DNA of 64,000 nt, taken from the NCBI GenBank assembly GCA_913055695.1, contig CAJXKF010000001.1, positions 80,354 through 144,353 on the forward strand. The letters run 5' to 3'. The notes below the pieces were generated by a model. That model saw nothing but the letters and a program-made list of their open reading frames with translations, was not told the origin of the DNA and ran no database searches. The position numbers were made by a program, and so were the translations under genes. This document shows positions 45,683 to 54,688 of the stretch, one piece after another. Source of the DNA: an uncultured Methylophaga sp. Its GTDB lineage: Bacteria; Pseudomonadota; Gammaproteobacteria; Nitrosococcales; Methylophagaceae. The stretch's first letter is position 1; each line of letters opens with the position of its first letter.

Positions 45683-46573
45683 CTACCTTGCTTTCTTTAA
45701 TTTATTAAATTTTAAAACTGATTCACGCACCCGCTCCCGTCCGAGCCCGAGGGCACGAACAACGCGGCTGGAGATTTCTTCGATTGAAGTATTCGTGGTC
45801 TCGAAAACCGGTATGCCGACTTTGTCGAACATAAGCTGAGCTTTTTCCAGTTCTGCCTGACAGATTTCCAGTGACGAATAATTACTATCCGGCCTGCGCT
45901 GCCGTCTTATACGACTCAGCGGCACCGGCTTAATCGTTAATCCGACTAGCTTGTGGGCATTATCCTGCAGACACTGTGGCAACTCATCCGAATTCAAATC
46001 CTCCGGCGTCAGCGGATAGTTCGCCACTTTAAGCGAAAAGTTCATCGCAAGATACAAACTAGTCGGTGTTTTGCCGCAACGGGAAACACCGGCCAGAATC
46101 ACGTCCGCTTCCTGATACTGATCAGGACGAACACCATCGTCATGCATCAGCGAAAAATCAATCGCATCCAGTCTGCGCTGGTAGGTCGTATCGCTCAGTT
46201 TAATCCTCGAGACCCCAGCTTTTTGCGAGGATTCTACACCAAAATAACCTTCAAGGGAGCCTATAAAGCTGTGAAACAGGCTGATCACGCAGGCATCTGC
46301 ACTTTCTATAATGTACTGCTGCTGATCCTGAACCAGGGTACTGAAGACCACCGGCTTTAAATCTGCCTCTTTACTGGCTTCATTGATCTGATCGCGCGCG
46401 AGTTCCGCTTTTTCAACGGTATCGACGAAAGCGAGCGTGATGGTTTCGAATTCCAAATCCGGGAACTGTGCCAACAGGCATTTTCCGTAGGATTCAGCGG
46501 TGAGTCCTGTTCTGTCAGAGACGAAAAAAACTTTCCGACCGTGCTCAGGTTGATGGTTTTCGTTGTCTTTCAT
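45683..46573 (-). CDS. ppsR: PEP synthase regulatory kinase/phosphorylase
   Basis: A 296-residue DUF299 protein that inactivates PEP synthase by ADP-dependent phosphorylation and reactivates it by phosphorolysis. [22 protein letters not shown]-type N-terminus (here [17 protein letters not shown]), the P-loop [15 protein letters not shown], and [19 protein letters not shown] are characteristic. In enterobacteria it is divergent from ppsA; here it is directly upstream in the same direction, so both are co-expressed. Confidence 0.94.
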   Translation of the reverse strand: MKDNENHQPEHGRKVFFVSDRTGLTAESYGKCLLAQFPDLEFETITLAFVDTVEKAELARDQINEASKEADLKPVVFSTLVQDQQQYIIESADACVISLFHSFIGSLEGYFGVESSQKAGVSRIKLSDTTYQRRLDAIDFSLMHDDGVRPDQYQEADVILAGVSRCGKTPTSLYLAMNFSLKVANYPLTPEDLNSDELPQCLQDNAHKLVGLTIKPVPLSRIRRQRRPDSNYSSLEICQAELEKAQLMFDKVGIPVFETTNTSIEEISSRVVRALGLGRERVRESVLKFNKLKKAR

Positions 46574-46616
46574 GCGCTAATCATGTGCTGAAAAGCATCG
46601 ATTGATCAACAAAAAT

Positions 46617-48248
46617 TTAACTGCTGGACTGTGCCACCGATATCTGTCGACTGACCTCACGACGCAGAATTTTACCGTTTTTGGTCCGCGGAAACTGACG
46701 GGCAATATAAACCTTTTTCGGCGCTTTATAAGCCGCCAGATGTTGCTGACCGAAAGCATGCAGTTCGTCGGCAGTGATTGAGGCATCGTCATGCAGGATC
46801 ACATAGGCCACTACCAGCACTTTATCTTTGGCGATTTCCTCAGCGATTGCCGCACAATCACTGACCGCCGGATGCGATTTATAGACCCGCTCTATTTCAT
46901 AAGGCGAGACCCGGTAGCCGAAACTTTTGATGATGTCGTCCTTACGCCCCAGGAACCAGACATAGCCATCTTTATCGTAACGGGCGTAATCGCCGGTCAG
47001 GAACCAGCCGTCATGGCGCAACCTGGCGGTTTCTTCCGGCAGATTCCAGTACTCGATAAACAAGCCCGGGTCCGAGTCCGGTACACAGATCATGCCCTCC
47101 TCCCCAACTGGCACCGGTTTAAGCGTGTCGGGATCGAGTAGCCGGATATCGTGTCCGGGTTGCGGAAATCCAGCCGAGCCTGGTCTGATGGGGCGTAATT
47201 TAGTCTCGCACAGATAATAGGAAAACTCGGACATGCCTACTGCTTCATAAATGTCGATGCCGAACCGTTGCTTCCATTGGGTCAAGACTTCATCAGACAA
47301 ATGCTCACCCGCGCTCATGCAGTGTCTAAGGCTCGGCACATCTTCTCTGCTGAAATCAGTTTTCTGCAGTACCTGCCGGTAAATTGTGGGTACGCCGATA
47401 AAAATCGTTGCTTCGTGCTTGGCAATCAGTCTTGGCCAAAGGGCCGCGTCATTCTTGCCTTCATGCACAATCACAGTTTTGCCCAGGTAAAGCGGGTCCA
47501 TCAGGCCGGAGCCCAATACATAAGTCCAGTTGAACTTGCCCGAATGCAGAATTCTGTCCTGCTGATTGTCGGCAAAATCAAACCAGTAGGTCGACGCCGG
47601 CGTTCGACCTATCATCGCCCGGTGGGCATGTAATACGCCCTTGGGATAACCGGTTGTTCCCGAGGTATAGACCAGATAAGCCGGATCTTCAGCCAGCGTT
47701 TCTTTGGGTGGCAACCATTTATCTATGCCTGAGACAGACACATCCATATCCAGTACTTTTACGCCCTTTGCCTGTTCGCAGTCGCCACGGCCGGATAACA
47801 ATACCAGTTCAATCTGCGGGCACTGCGCGATTTCTTGTTTCAGTTCTCCCCAGAATGCTTTATCGGTGACGAGGACCTTTGCGCCTGAGTCCTTGGCTAG
47901 ATAAATCACCTCTTCCACTGTCAGCAGGGTGGATGTGGGTACCGAGATTGCCCCTAGCTTCATGGCGCCCAGGAAAGCAGTCGGATAATTGAGGCAGTTG
48001 GGCAGACGAATCAGCACCCGTTCACCAGGCTCAATACCCTCGTTTCGCAACAACTGGGCAAACTGGTTGGTACGTCGAGATAACTGGGCATAGCTGATTT
48101 GTTCGGTACCGAGTTCATCATCCTCGACAATCATCGCTGTGGTTCTGCCCAACGTGCTGGCGAGATGCTTGTCGGTACAGGCGACACCGATATTGAAATG
48201 GGTCGGCACTTGCCAGTGCCAGTGCGGAAAAGCAGGCAGGTTTCTCAT
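46617..48248 (-). CDS. Acyl-CoA synthetase (AMP-forming)
   Basis: A 543-residue ligase of the ANL family. The ATP motif is YTSGTTGYPKGVLHAHR, the hinge region is TGDYARYDKDGYVWFLGRKDD, and the catalytic Lys lies in RTKNGKILRRE. Its layout resembles benzoate- and medium-chain-type CoA ligases rather than PrpE. It overlaps the CitE-type lyase gene by 4 bases, so both probably act on the same compound: it may activate a dicarboxylic acid to the CoA ester that the lyase cleaves. The substrate is not evident from the sequence. Confidence 0.88.
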   Translation of the reverse strand: MRNLPAFPHWHWQVPTHFNIGVACTDKHLASTLGRTTAMIVEDDELGTEQISYAQLSRRTNQFAQLLRNEGIEPGERVLIRLPNCLNYPTAFLGAMKLGAISVPTSTLLTVEEVIYLAKDSGAKVLVTDKAFWGELKQEIAQCPQIELVLLSGRGDCEQAKGVKVLDMDVSVSGIDKWLPPKETLAEDPAYLVYTSGTTGYPKGVLHAHRAMIGRTPASTYWFDFADNQQDRILHSGKFNWTYVLGSGLMDPLYLGKTVIVHEGKNDAALWPRLIAKHEATIFIGVPTIYRQVLQKTDFSREDVPSLRHCMSAGEHLSDEVLTQWKQRFGIDIYEAVGMSEFSYYLCETKLRPIRPGSAGFPQPGHDIRLLDPDTLKPVPVGEEGMICVPDSDPGLFIEYWNLPEETARLRHDGWFLTGDYARYDKDGYVWFLGRKDDIIKSFGYRVSPYEIERVYKSHPAVSDCAAIAEEIAKDKVLVVAYVILHDDASITADELHAFGQQHLAAYKAPKKVYIARQFPRTKNGKILRREVSRQISVAQSSS

Positions 48249-49402
48249 AAAATCGCTCCGTATGGCCAGTTCTCACGAATTACCTGGGCCGGCATCAGTT
48301 GCAGTACTTCGATGGCAAACTGCCGGTCTTGCGGTTTCAGGGCTTTGAGGGCATTGGCCCGTAACAGGGTTTGCAGGGCTTTACCGAACATCGGCGGGTC
48401 CAGCATTTCCCCTTCAAACTTGATTGCGCCCCCTAACAGGGCGTCCGCTTCGATAGCCGCTTTGAGAATGGCAATTTTCTGATTGATATCGGTGGGTGAT
48501 GGCGTATAGGCAACCTTGCACAGATGAATGTGACCGGGATGAATCACCTGCTTGCCGGTCAGGCCCATCGCCGTTTCCTCACAGGCATGCTTGTAGACGA
48601 TTCGTGACTCTTCTTCGCCATGTAAATCTAGCCAGCGACGGACATCATGCGGTTCAACAAATTTTTCCGGCATGCTGGAAGAGCCAATCAGGGTCTCTAC
48701 CCCGCCGATTACGCCTTTGCCGGCAATCCGGGCTTCAAACATAATCTGATACATAAAATGTTTGAGTTCTTCAGTCCAGTTTTCCGGGGTGATATGAATG
48801 CCCATGGCCTTGGAAAAGTCATGGATACCAAATACCACATGCTTGACGGTGCTGTACTGCATCAAATCCGGCGCAATTTTGAGCGATTTGGGGTGCTCGA
48901 TAATCGGCTGAATGGTGATCTTGTTGTTGATACTGACCAATAGATTGGAAAGGTCACGGACTTCCGCTGCGCCATAGGCTTCACCGGCCTTGGCCAGCAT
49001 CACCACATCAATGCAGTCGCCCATATCGCGGACCAGATCCATATCCTGTTCATACTCAGTGGTCCGGAACGGATTCACTCTTACCGCGATGGTCACATCT
49101 TTATTGTGTTGACGAAGCCCGGCTAACTCCTGCCTTAATAAAGTCCGGCTCATTTCTTTCTGCCGGCAGCCGTCTTCCAGGTCGAAGATCAGGGTATGGG
49201 CACGGGTTTCATAAGCGTGTTTTTTAATCCGCTGCGAAGCCTGCGCCAGATCTTCATAAATACCGAGTGAGGGCGCATATTTGACCGGCGGGTAGTAAAG
49301 CTGGATACCGGGCCAGTAATCACCCAGCACTGTATTATTGAAAACCCGGCAGAAATCCACATCTGCAAACGGTTCGGCGTAGTGTTTGTTGGGATATTCC
49401 AT
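48245..49402 (-). CDS. HpcH/HpaI aldolase, long CitE-type CoA-ester lyase
   Basis: A 385-residue TIM-barrel lyase, longer than the usual 290-320 residues. The canonical LIFDLEDGC motif, Arg in IAVRVNPFR-type stretch (VAIRVNPFR), metal-ligand Glu in IQPIIEHPKS and Asp in VVFGIHDFSKAMG, and GKQVIHPGHI are all present, so it should be active. The reaction class is reversible cleavage of a malyl-, citramalyl- or methylmalyl-type CoA ester to an acyl-CoA and glyoxylate or pyruvate. It sits between malic enzyme and the acyl-CoA ligase (4-base overlap). Confidence 0.85.
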   Translation of the reverse strand: MEYPNKHYAEPFADVDFCRVFNNTVLGDYWPGIQLYYPPVKYAPSLGIYEDLAQASQRIKKHAYETRAHTLIFDLEDGCRQKEMSRTLLRQELAGLRQHNKDVTIAVRVNPFRTTEYEQDMDLVRDMGDCIDVVMLAKAGEAYGAAEVRDLSNLLVSINNKITIQPIIEHPKSLKIAPDLMQYSTVKHVVFGIHDFSKAMGIHITPENWTEELKHFMYQIMFEARIAGKGVIGGVETLIGSSSMPEKFVEPHDVRRWLDLHGEEESRIVYKHACEETAMGLTGKQVIHPGHIHLCKVAYTPSPTDINQKIAILKAAIEADALLGGAIKFEGEMLDPPMFGKALQTLLRANALKALKPQDRQFAIEVLQLMPAQVIRENWPYGAIL

Positions 49403-49430
49403 CAGGTTCCCCCTTCAGTGTGCGGGCAGG

Positions 49431-50669
49431 CTAGGAGCCTGTTTTTTGTACCAGCATGGCCTGTTCCTGCAGGCTGGCCTCACAAACCGCTTCGGAAACA
49501 CGCTTTAATAGCCGTGGGTCAAACGGTTTGGGGATAATGTAGTCAGGGCCGTATGCCAGAGCGTCCAGATCGTAGGCTTTCAGTACCGAATCCGGTACCG
49601 GTTCCCGGGCAATATCCGCCAGTGCACGCGCTGCGGCAATCTGCATGGTTTCACTGACCTGAGGGGCCTTGGCATCAAGCGCACCGCGAAACAGATAAGG
49701 GAAGCACAGCGCGTTATTCACCTGATTTGGAAAATCCGAACGGCCGGTCGCCATCACCAGATCGTCACGCACAGCCATCGCTTCATCAGGCAGAATTTCA
49801 GGATCGGGATTGGCCAGGGCGAAAACCACCGGTTTTGGCGCCATGGTTTTGATGAGCTCTGCCGGCAAAGCGTTGGCTGCCGAGACACCGATAAAAACAT
49901 CAGCGTCTTTGATCGCATCGGCCAGGCTTCTGTCCGGCGTGTCTCTGAGCAAGTCGTTCACTTCCTCACTGACGCCGCTAATGCCTCTAAATAAAACACC
50001 GGATTTATTGACCAGTGTGATATCGCTGGCGCCCATCGCTTTGAGCAGTCTCGCTGTGGCCATGCCGGCCGCGCCGGCGCCGAGAAAAACGATTTTGGCA
50101 TTGGCCAGCGTTTTTTCCTGCAAAGCCAGCGCGTTAATGAGGGCGGCGCAGATCACCACCGCGGTGCCGTGCTGATCATCATGAAATACCGGAATGTTCA
50201 GCCGCTGTCGCAGCTCACGTTCAATGCGAAAACAATGTGGCGCAGCGATATCTTCCAGATTAATGCCGCCAAAAGTCGGCGCGATATTGACCACGGTCTC
50301 AATAAAACTCTCGACCGATGGGGCATCAACCTCAATATCAAATACATCGATATCGGCAAAGCGTTTAAACAGCACGGCTTTACCCTCCATCACCGGTTTA
50401 CTCGCCAGAGGACCAACATTTCCCAACCCCAGCACAGCAGTACCATCGGTAATAACCGCAACCAGGTTGCCTTTATTGGTGTAGCGATAGGCGGTTTCCG
50501 GATCACGCTGAATTTCACGCACCGGCTCGGCCACACCCGGCGTGTAGGCTAATGACAACTCGGCCCCGGTAGTGCAGGCTTTGCTCGATTCCACGCTGAG
50601 CTTGCCGGGCCTTGGAAACTCATGATAATCAAGCGCACGCTGTTTATAGCTGGGCTGGTTGTCTGTCAT
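49431..50669 (-). CDS. Malic enzyme, short form
   Basis: A 412-residue oxidative decarboxylase of malate to pyruvate. [32 protein letters not shown] (catalytic Lys), [15 protein letters not shown] (metal ligands), [11 protein letters not shown] and the Rossmann motif [15 protein letters not shown] are all present. It lacks the C-terminal phosphotransacetylase-like domain of MaeB. NAD or NADP preference is not clear from sequence. It lies 5 bases after the GntR regulator gene, so it is in the regulator's own transcript, and it supplies pyruvate for ppsA. Confidence 0.93.
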   Translation of the reverse strand: MTDNQPSYKQRALDYHEFPRPGKLSVESSKACTTGAELSLAYTPGVAEPVREIQRDPETAYRYTNKGNLVAVITDGTAVLGLGNVGPLASKPVMEGKAVLFKRFADIDVFDIEVDAPSVESFIETVVNIAPTFGGINLEDIAAPHCFRIERELRQRLNIPVFHDDQHGTAVVICAALINALALQEKTLANAKIVFLGAGAAGMATARLLKAMGASDITLVNKSGVLFRGISGVSEEVNDLLRDTPDRSLADAIKDADVFIGVSAANALPAELIKTMAPKPVVFALANPDPEILPDEAMAVRDDLVMATGRSDFPNQVNNALCFPYLFRGALDAKAPQVSETMQIAAARALADIAREPVPDSVLKAYDLDALAYGPDYIIPKPFDPRLLKRVSEAVCEASLQEQAMLVQKTGS

Positions 50670-50674
50670 CGGAC

Positions 50675-51409
50675 TTACTCCAGTTCGTTCATATAATGAT
50701 GTTCATCGGTCACGCAAAGACCGACACGCCACTCCATCGGCTTGTCGCCATAGGTGTAAGCCACACGCTCTACTTTAAGCAGCGGGAAGCCGGACTGTAC
50801 CTTGAGTAATCTGCTGTCTTCGCTACTGGCAGCGACGGCAGTCAGTTTTTCCTCTGCACGCACCATCGGAATGCCGTAAACCGTCTCGTACATGCTGTAG
50901 AGAGAGCCGTTATGGTCATTGATCCGGCTGCTGTTGAGCCCACGGAAGAACTTGGCCTGAACGATGATGTAATCGAGGATTTTGGGCTCGCTGGAAAAAG
51001 TCAGTAGCCGCTGAATTTCAATGACGGCTGTGCCTTTCTTCAAGCCGGTCATTTGAGCGATTTCAGCCGTAGCTTTGAGGCGTTTGCATAACAGCAGTTC
51101 GTTATTCAGCGGTTGCTTATGACCATCGGCGGCAGTCAGGCGCAGGAAACGCAGTTTGCTCTGCTCTTCCTTATGGGTCGCGACAAAGGTGCCTTTGCCC
51201 TGACGACGAATCAGAATATTCTCCATCGCCAGTGCATCTATCGCTTTTCTGACCGTGCCCTGACTGACATTGAAACGGGCAGCTAATTCGATTTCACTGG
51301 GGATGCTCTCGCCGGGCTTCCACTCTCCCGCAATCAGGCTCTGAGTCAGAAATACCTTGATCTGCTCATAGAGTGGTTTGAAAACCGGCGCACTCGCTGA
51401 TTTGCTCAT
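50675..51409 (-). CDS. GntR/HutC-family transcription regulator
   Basis: A 244-residue regulator with an N-terminal GntR winged helix (PLYEQIKVFLTQSLIAGEWKPGESIPSEIELA, shown here only as its start and end: PLYEQIKVFL...IPSEIELAARF, then SQGTVRKAIDAL) and a C-terminal UTRA effector domain (about 90-240). The ATG at 51409 has AGGA 7 bases upstream and is preferred over 51442. It is divergent from the CitE-MaoC-prp operon. Two identical palindromes (51458-51469 and 51621-51632) in the shared region are its probable operators. The effector may be a CoA ester or dicarboxylate of the pathway. Confidence 0.92.
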   Translation of the reverse strand: MSKSASAPVFKPLYEQIKVFLTQSLIAGEWKPGESIPSEIELAARFNVSQGTVRKAIDALAMENILIRRQGKGTFVATHKEEQSKLRFLRLTAADGHKQPLNNELLLCKRLKATAEIAQMTGLKKGTAVIEIQRLLTFSSEPKILDYIIVQAKFFRGLNSSRINDHNGSLYSMYETVYGIPMVRAEEKLTAVAASSEDSRLLKVQSGFPLLKVERVAYTYGDKPMEWRVGLCVTDEHHYMNELE

Positions 51410-51457
51410 TATCATTCCTGTTTGGTTATCGAACATAGTCATAGCCTACCAAACCAC

Positions 51458-51471
51458 TCTTATATAAGACA
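51458..51471. promoter_or_regulatory. GntR operator copy 1 (TCTTATATAAGACA)
   Basis: The palindrome TCTTATATAAGA (51458-51469) followed by CA occurs 49 bases upstream of the GntR start. An identical copy lies at 51621-51632. The position suits autoregulation of the leftward operon. Confidence 0.8.
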
Positions 51472-51620
51472 CAAGTAATTCGTGCCGCCTTTACAGTCAT
51501 ATCATGGCTTTTTCTATTGAAACTGTTTGTTTCAGAAGCTGATTACCGGTTTTGCAATCAGGCGCCATCACTGTGATTGTCAATCTATACCAGATATTTT
51601 AACTTGTCTAGTGTTTTATA

Positions 51621-51634
51621 TCTTATATAAGACA
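51621..51634. promoter_or_regulatory. GntR operator copy 2 (TCTTATATAAGACA)
   Basis: A second, identical 12-bp palindrome plus CA, 13 bases upstream of the -35 box of the rightward promoter. The two copies are 163 bases apart (start to start). Repression or activation of the rightward operon by the GntR/HutC regulator is inferred. Confidence 0.8.
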
Positions 51635-51645
51635 TAAGATAAATA

Positions 51646-51675
51646 TTGACACTCTCAAAATAACGGGGATAGAAT
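51646..51675 (+). promoter_or_regulatory. Sigma-70 promoter of the CitE-MaoC-prp operon
   Basis: TTGACA (51646-51651) and TAGAAT (51670-51675) are separated by 18 bases, a good housekeeping promoter. It lies 43 bases before the first start codon and just downstream of the second GntR operator. Confidence 0.8.
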
Positions 51676-51718
51676 CAAATCACGCTCAGCAGACGCTGAT
51701 ACAGAAGGTATGATTTAT

Positions 51719-52600
51719 ATGACTGATTATTACCGGCCTCGACGCTCGATGCTGTATGTGCCGGGCTGCAACCCGCATTACCTGGAGAAGGCCCGCAGTC
51801 TGCAGGTCGATTCGATTATTCTGGATCTGGGTGCTCCGATACTGCTTTCAGCCAAGGAAGAGTCACGCGCCAATGTCGTCAACGAATTGGAAAAAGGCGG
51901 CTATGGCAATCGTGAAGTGGTCGTCCGTGTTAATGATCTGGACTCCGACTGGGGTTATGACGATGTCAATGCAGTCGCTAATTTGGGTGCAGACGCTATC
52001 CTGTTTTCCAGTATTGAGAGTCAGGACGATGTCATGGCCGCCATTAATGCGATGGAAGAAACCGGTAATACCACAACGCCTATCATGGTCATGATAGAGA
52101 GCCCACTGGCGGTGCTACATGCCGAAGAAATCGCCCGGGCTTCGGAGCGTATCGCTTGCATGGTGCTGGCAACATCGGATCTGATTTCCGATCTGCATGC
52201 CAGACCCACACTGGAACGCACCGCTATTCGTACCAGTCTGTCATGGGTTGTACTTGCAGCACGTGCCTATGGCCGTGCTGTGGTTGATGGCATACATAGT
52301 GATCTGAAAGATATGCAGGCCTTCGAATATGCCTGTCGTATCGGAAGAGATATGGGCTTTGACGGCAAGTCTCTGGTTCATCCCTTTCAGCTCCCGTATG
52401 CCAATGATGCCTACACGCCCAAACCTGCTGAAGTGGAAATGGCCAAGGAAATTATCCAAGCCCTGAGCGAGGCGAATAAGGCTGGGCGTGGCACCGTTCT
52501 GGTCAACGGAAAACTCGTTGAACACCATCATGTCACCGCAGCCAAACGTTTCCTGTTGCTGAGCGACATGATCAACGAACTGGAGCTTGATAATGACTAA
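51719..52600 (+). CDS. CitE-like CoA-ester lyase with altered DLED motif
   Basis: A 293-residue TIM-barrel protein of the HpcH/HpaI/CitE family. RPRRSMLYVPGCNPHYLEKA at the start, Arg in VVVRVND, metal-ligand Glu in VMIESPLAV and Asp in LATSDLISDL are kept. The usual DLEDAV strand end is replaced by DLGAPILLSAKEESR, an unusual loss of the acidic pair. It may still be active as a lyase or thioesterase with altered specificity. The ATG at 51719 has GAAGG 10 bases upstream; 51710 is too close to that site. It is the first gene of the rightward operon and overlaps the MaoC gene by 8 bases. Confidence 0.85.
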   Translation: MTDYYRPRRSMLYVPGCNPHYLEKARSLQVDSIILDLGAPILLSAKEESRANVVNELEKGGYGNREVVVRVNDLDSDWGYDDVNAVANLGADAILFSSIESQDDVMAAINAMEETGNTTTPIMVMIESPLAVLHAEEIARASERIACMVLATSDLISDLHARPTLERTAIRTSLSWVVLAARAYGRAVVDGIHSDLKDMQAFEYACRIGRDMGFDGKSLVHPFQLPYANDAYTPKPAEVEMAKEIIQALSEANKAGRGTVLVNGKLVEHHHVTAAKRFLLLSDMINELELDND

Positions 52601-53666
52601 GCCTCAATTCAAGCAGGGCCGGTTTTTCGAAGACTTCAAACTGGGCGAGACGATTGTGCATGCCACGCCCCGCACGATTACCGAGGGCGATGCTTCCCTT
52701 TATCTCGCTTTAACCGGTTCCCGTCATATTGCGCACTGCGCGCAGCCGCTCGCCCATGCACTGGGCTTTGCCGATAAAACCATTGATGATCTGCTGACTT
52801 TCCATATTGCCTTTGGCAAAAGCGTACCGGATATCTCAGTCAATGCCGTCGCCAATCTCGGTTATGCCGAAGTCAAATTTATGCATCCTGTGTATGCCGG
52901 CGATACGTTGACCACCAAAACCGAAGTCATTGGCCTCAAGCAAAATTCCAGCGGTAAGAACGGTATCGTGTTTGTCCGTTCCACCAGTTTTAATCAGAAT
53001 AATAAAGCGGTGCTGTCCTGGGTTCGCTGGGTCATGGTGCACAAAAACAATCTGGATGCGCCTGCCCCTGAGACAGTGGTGCCGGACTTGGCTCAGGTCG
53101 TTAATGCAGAAGATTTAATGATCCCCGATGAACTGGATGCGAGTGATTTTGAAGCCAGCGTCACTGGCTCTAACCGTTTCTGGGAAGACTTTGAAACTGG
53201 CGAACGTCTTAACCATCCGGCCGGGATGACCGTGGATGACAGCGATCACACCCTCGCCACCAAGCTGTATCAGAATAATGCCCGACTGCACTTTGATGAT
53301 TTGATGATGCAGCAAAGTGCGTTTGGCAAACGACTGATGTATGGCGGCCATGTGATTTCAATCTGCCGGGCGCTCAGCTATGACGGCCTGGAGAATGCTC
53401 TGTTTATCGCCGCAATCAACGCTGGCACCCATGCCAACCCCAGTTTCGGCGGCGATACTTTTTATAGCTGGACCGACGTGCTGGAAAAATGGTCTCTGCC
53501 CGGTCGCTCTGATCTGGGCGCACTTCGGCTGAGAATGGTCGGTCTCAAGAATCAGACGGCTGACAGTCTCGATTCCACCCATATCGATATTGATGGCAAA
53601 CGTCAGTATCACCCCAATGTCGTGCTTGATCTCGACTACACCGTATTAATGCCGCGTAAGGCTTGA
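52593..53666 (+). CDS. MaoC-type dehydratase, mesaconyl-CoA hydratase family
   Basis: A 357-residue double hot-dog protein. Its N-terminal half (GRFFEDFKLGETIVHATPRT, TEGDASLYLALTGSR, FGKSVPDISVNAVANLGYAE, VYAGDTL, VRWVMVHK) closely follows the pattern I know for mesaconyl-CoA hydratase (beta-methylmalyl-CoA dehydratase) of Rhodobacter; the C-terminal half is a second MaoC domain (NPSFGGDTFYSW). It would interconvert mesaconyl-CoA and beta-methylmalyl-CoA. The ATG at 52593 has GGAG 7 bases upstream. The overlap with the first CitE-like gene and the short gap to the next one support a joint pathway. Confidence 0.87.
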   Translation: MTKPQFKQGRFFEDFKLGETIVHATPRTITEGDASLYLALTGSRHIAHCAQPLAHALGFADKTIDDLLTFHIAFGKSVPDISVNAVANLGYAEVKFMHPVYAGDTLTTKTEVIGLKQNSSGKNGIVFVRSTSFNQNNKAVLSWVRWVMVHKNNLDAPAPETVVPDLAQVVNAEDLMIPDELDASDFEASVTGSNRFWEDFETGERLNHPAGMTVDDSDHTLATKLYQNNARLHFDDLMMQQSAFGKRLMYGGHVISICRALSYDGLENALFIAAINAGTHANPSFGGDTFYSWTDVLEKWSLPGRSDLGALRLRMVGLKNQTADSLDSTHIDIDGKRQYHPNVVLDLDYTVLMPRKA

Positions 53667-53680
53667 GGAAATAACAGGCT

Positions 53681-54676
53681 ATGAATATGACCAAACTGAC
53701 GCATCCCAGCGAAACCCTGTTCGAAGGCGAGTGCGCTTTTCCGATTATTCCCAGCTGTGAGCATTTTGCCGGCAGTGAAAAACTGATCAGCAAGGCGCTG
53801 GGACTTCAGGACAGTATCGGGCCGGTGTTTGATATTACCTGTGACTGTGAGGATGGCGCTGTCGCCGGAACTGAAAAAGAACATGCCGAGATGATTGTGC
53901 GTGTGCTCAACTCGGACATCAATAAACACAGAATGGCCGGTGCTCGTATCCATGACTACACCCATCCCTGCTGGCAGCAGGATATTGAGATTCTGGTGCC
54001 GGGGGCCGGACAACTGCTGAGCTATATTACGATTCCCAAAGCGACTTCCGTCAATCAGGTTGGTGAGATGATTGGCTTTATCCAGAAAGTCGCCCGTCAA
54101 CATGGTATTGAACGCGACATTCCGGTGCATGTATTGATTGAAACCCACGGCGCATTGAGAGATGTGCATGAAATTGCGGCACTGGACTGGGTACAGGTGC
54201 TGGATTTCGGTCTGATGGATTTTGTCAGTGCGCATCACGGTGCCATTCCTGCCAGTGCCATGCGCAGTCCCGGTCAATTCGATCATCGTCTGCTCGCCAG
54301 GGCCAAGGCGGAAGTCGTGGCTGCTGCACTTGCCAATGGCGTGGTTCCCGCCCATAACGTCACACTGGATCTGAAAAACGACGCAGTGACCCGTTCGGAT
54401 GCCTCCCGCGCCCGAGATGAATTCGGCTTCCTGCGGATGTGGAGCATTTATCCGACCCAGATCACAGCGATAGTCGATGCGATGAAACCCGATTACAGCG
54501 AAGTCATTGCCGCTGCCAATATTCTGCTGAGCGCCCAACAAGCTGACTGGGGCCCGATTCAGTATGAAGGTGAACTGCACGATCGCGCGACCTATCGCTA
54601 TTTCTGGGAATTACTGCAGCGCGCCAAACAGACCGGTGTGGAACTGCCCGCTGAAGCGGACAAAGCCTTTTTCTGA
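53681..54676 (+). CDS. CitE-type CoA-ester lyase (malyl-/beta-methylmalyl-CoA type)
   Basis: A 331-residue HpcH/HpaI-family lyase. CDCEDGAVAGTEKEHA replaces DLED with CED, Arg is in GARIHD, Glu in VLIETHGAL and Asp in LDFGLMDFVSAHHG, so the metal site is intact. It lies between the mesaconyl-CoA hydratase and prpB genes. Cleavage of beta-methylmalyl-CoA to propionyl-CoA and glyoxylate would link the hydratase to the methylcitrate genes downstream; that assignment is inference. Similar proteins occur beside TCA genes in betaproteobacteria. Confidence 0.85.
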   Translation: MNMTKLTHPSETLFEGECAFPIIPSCEHFAGSEKLISKALGLQDSIGPVFDITCDCEDGAVAGTEKEHAEMIVRVLNSDINKHRMAGARIHDYTHPCWQQDIEILVPGAGQLLSYITIPKATSVNQVGEMIGFIQKVARQHGIERDIPVHVLIETHGALRDVHEIAALDWVQVLDFGLMDFVSAHHGAIPASAMRSPGQFDHRLLARAKAEVVAAALANGVVPAHNVTLDLKNDAVTRSDASRARDEFGFLRMWSIYPTQITAIVDAMKPDYSEVIAAANILLSAQQADWGPIQYEGELHDRATYRYFWELLQRAKQTGVELPAEADKAFF

Positions 54677-54688
54677 TAAGGACGGAAC

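Noticed and set aside
46617-48248. Propionate-CoA ligase PrpE
   Set aside because: Length and motif context fit benzoate/medium-chain type ligases better; PrpE/acetyl-CoA synthetase proteins are about 630 residues.
53636-54580. A long open frame opposite the second CitE-type gene
   Set aside because: It is a shadow: the plus-strand frame has full family motifs and operon context.
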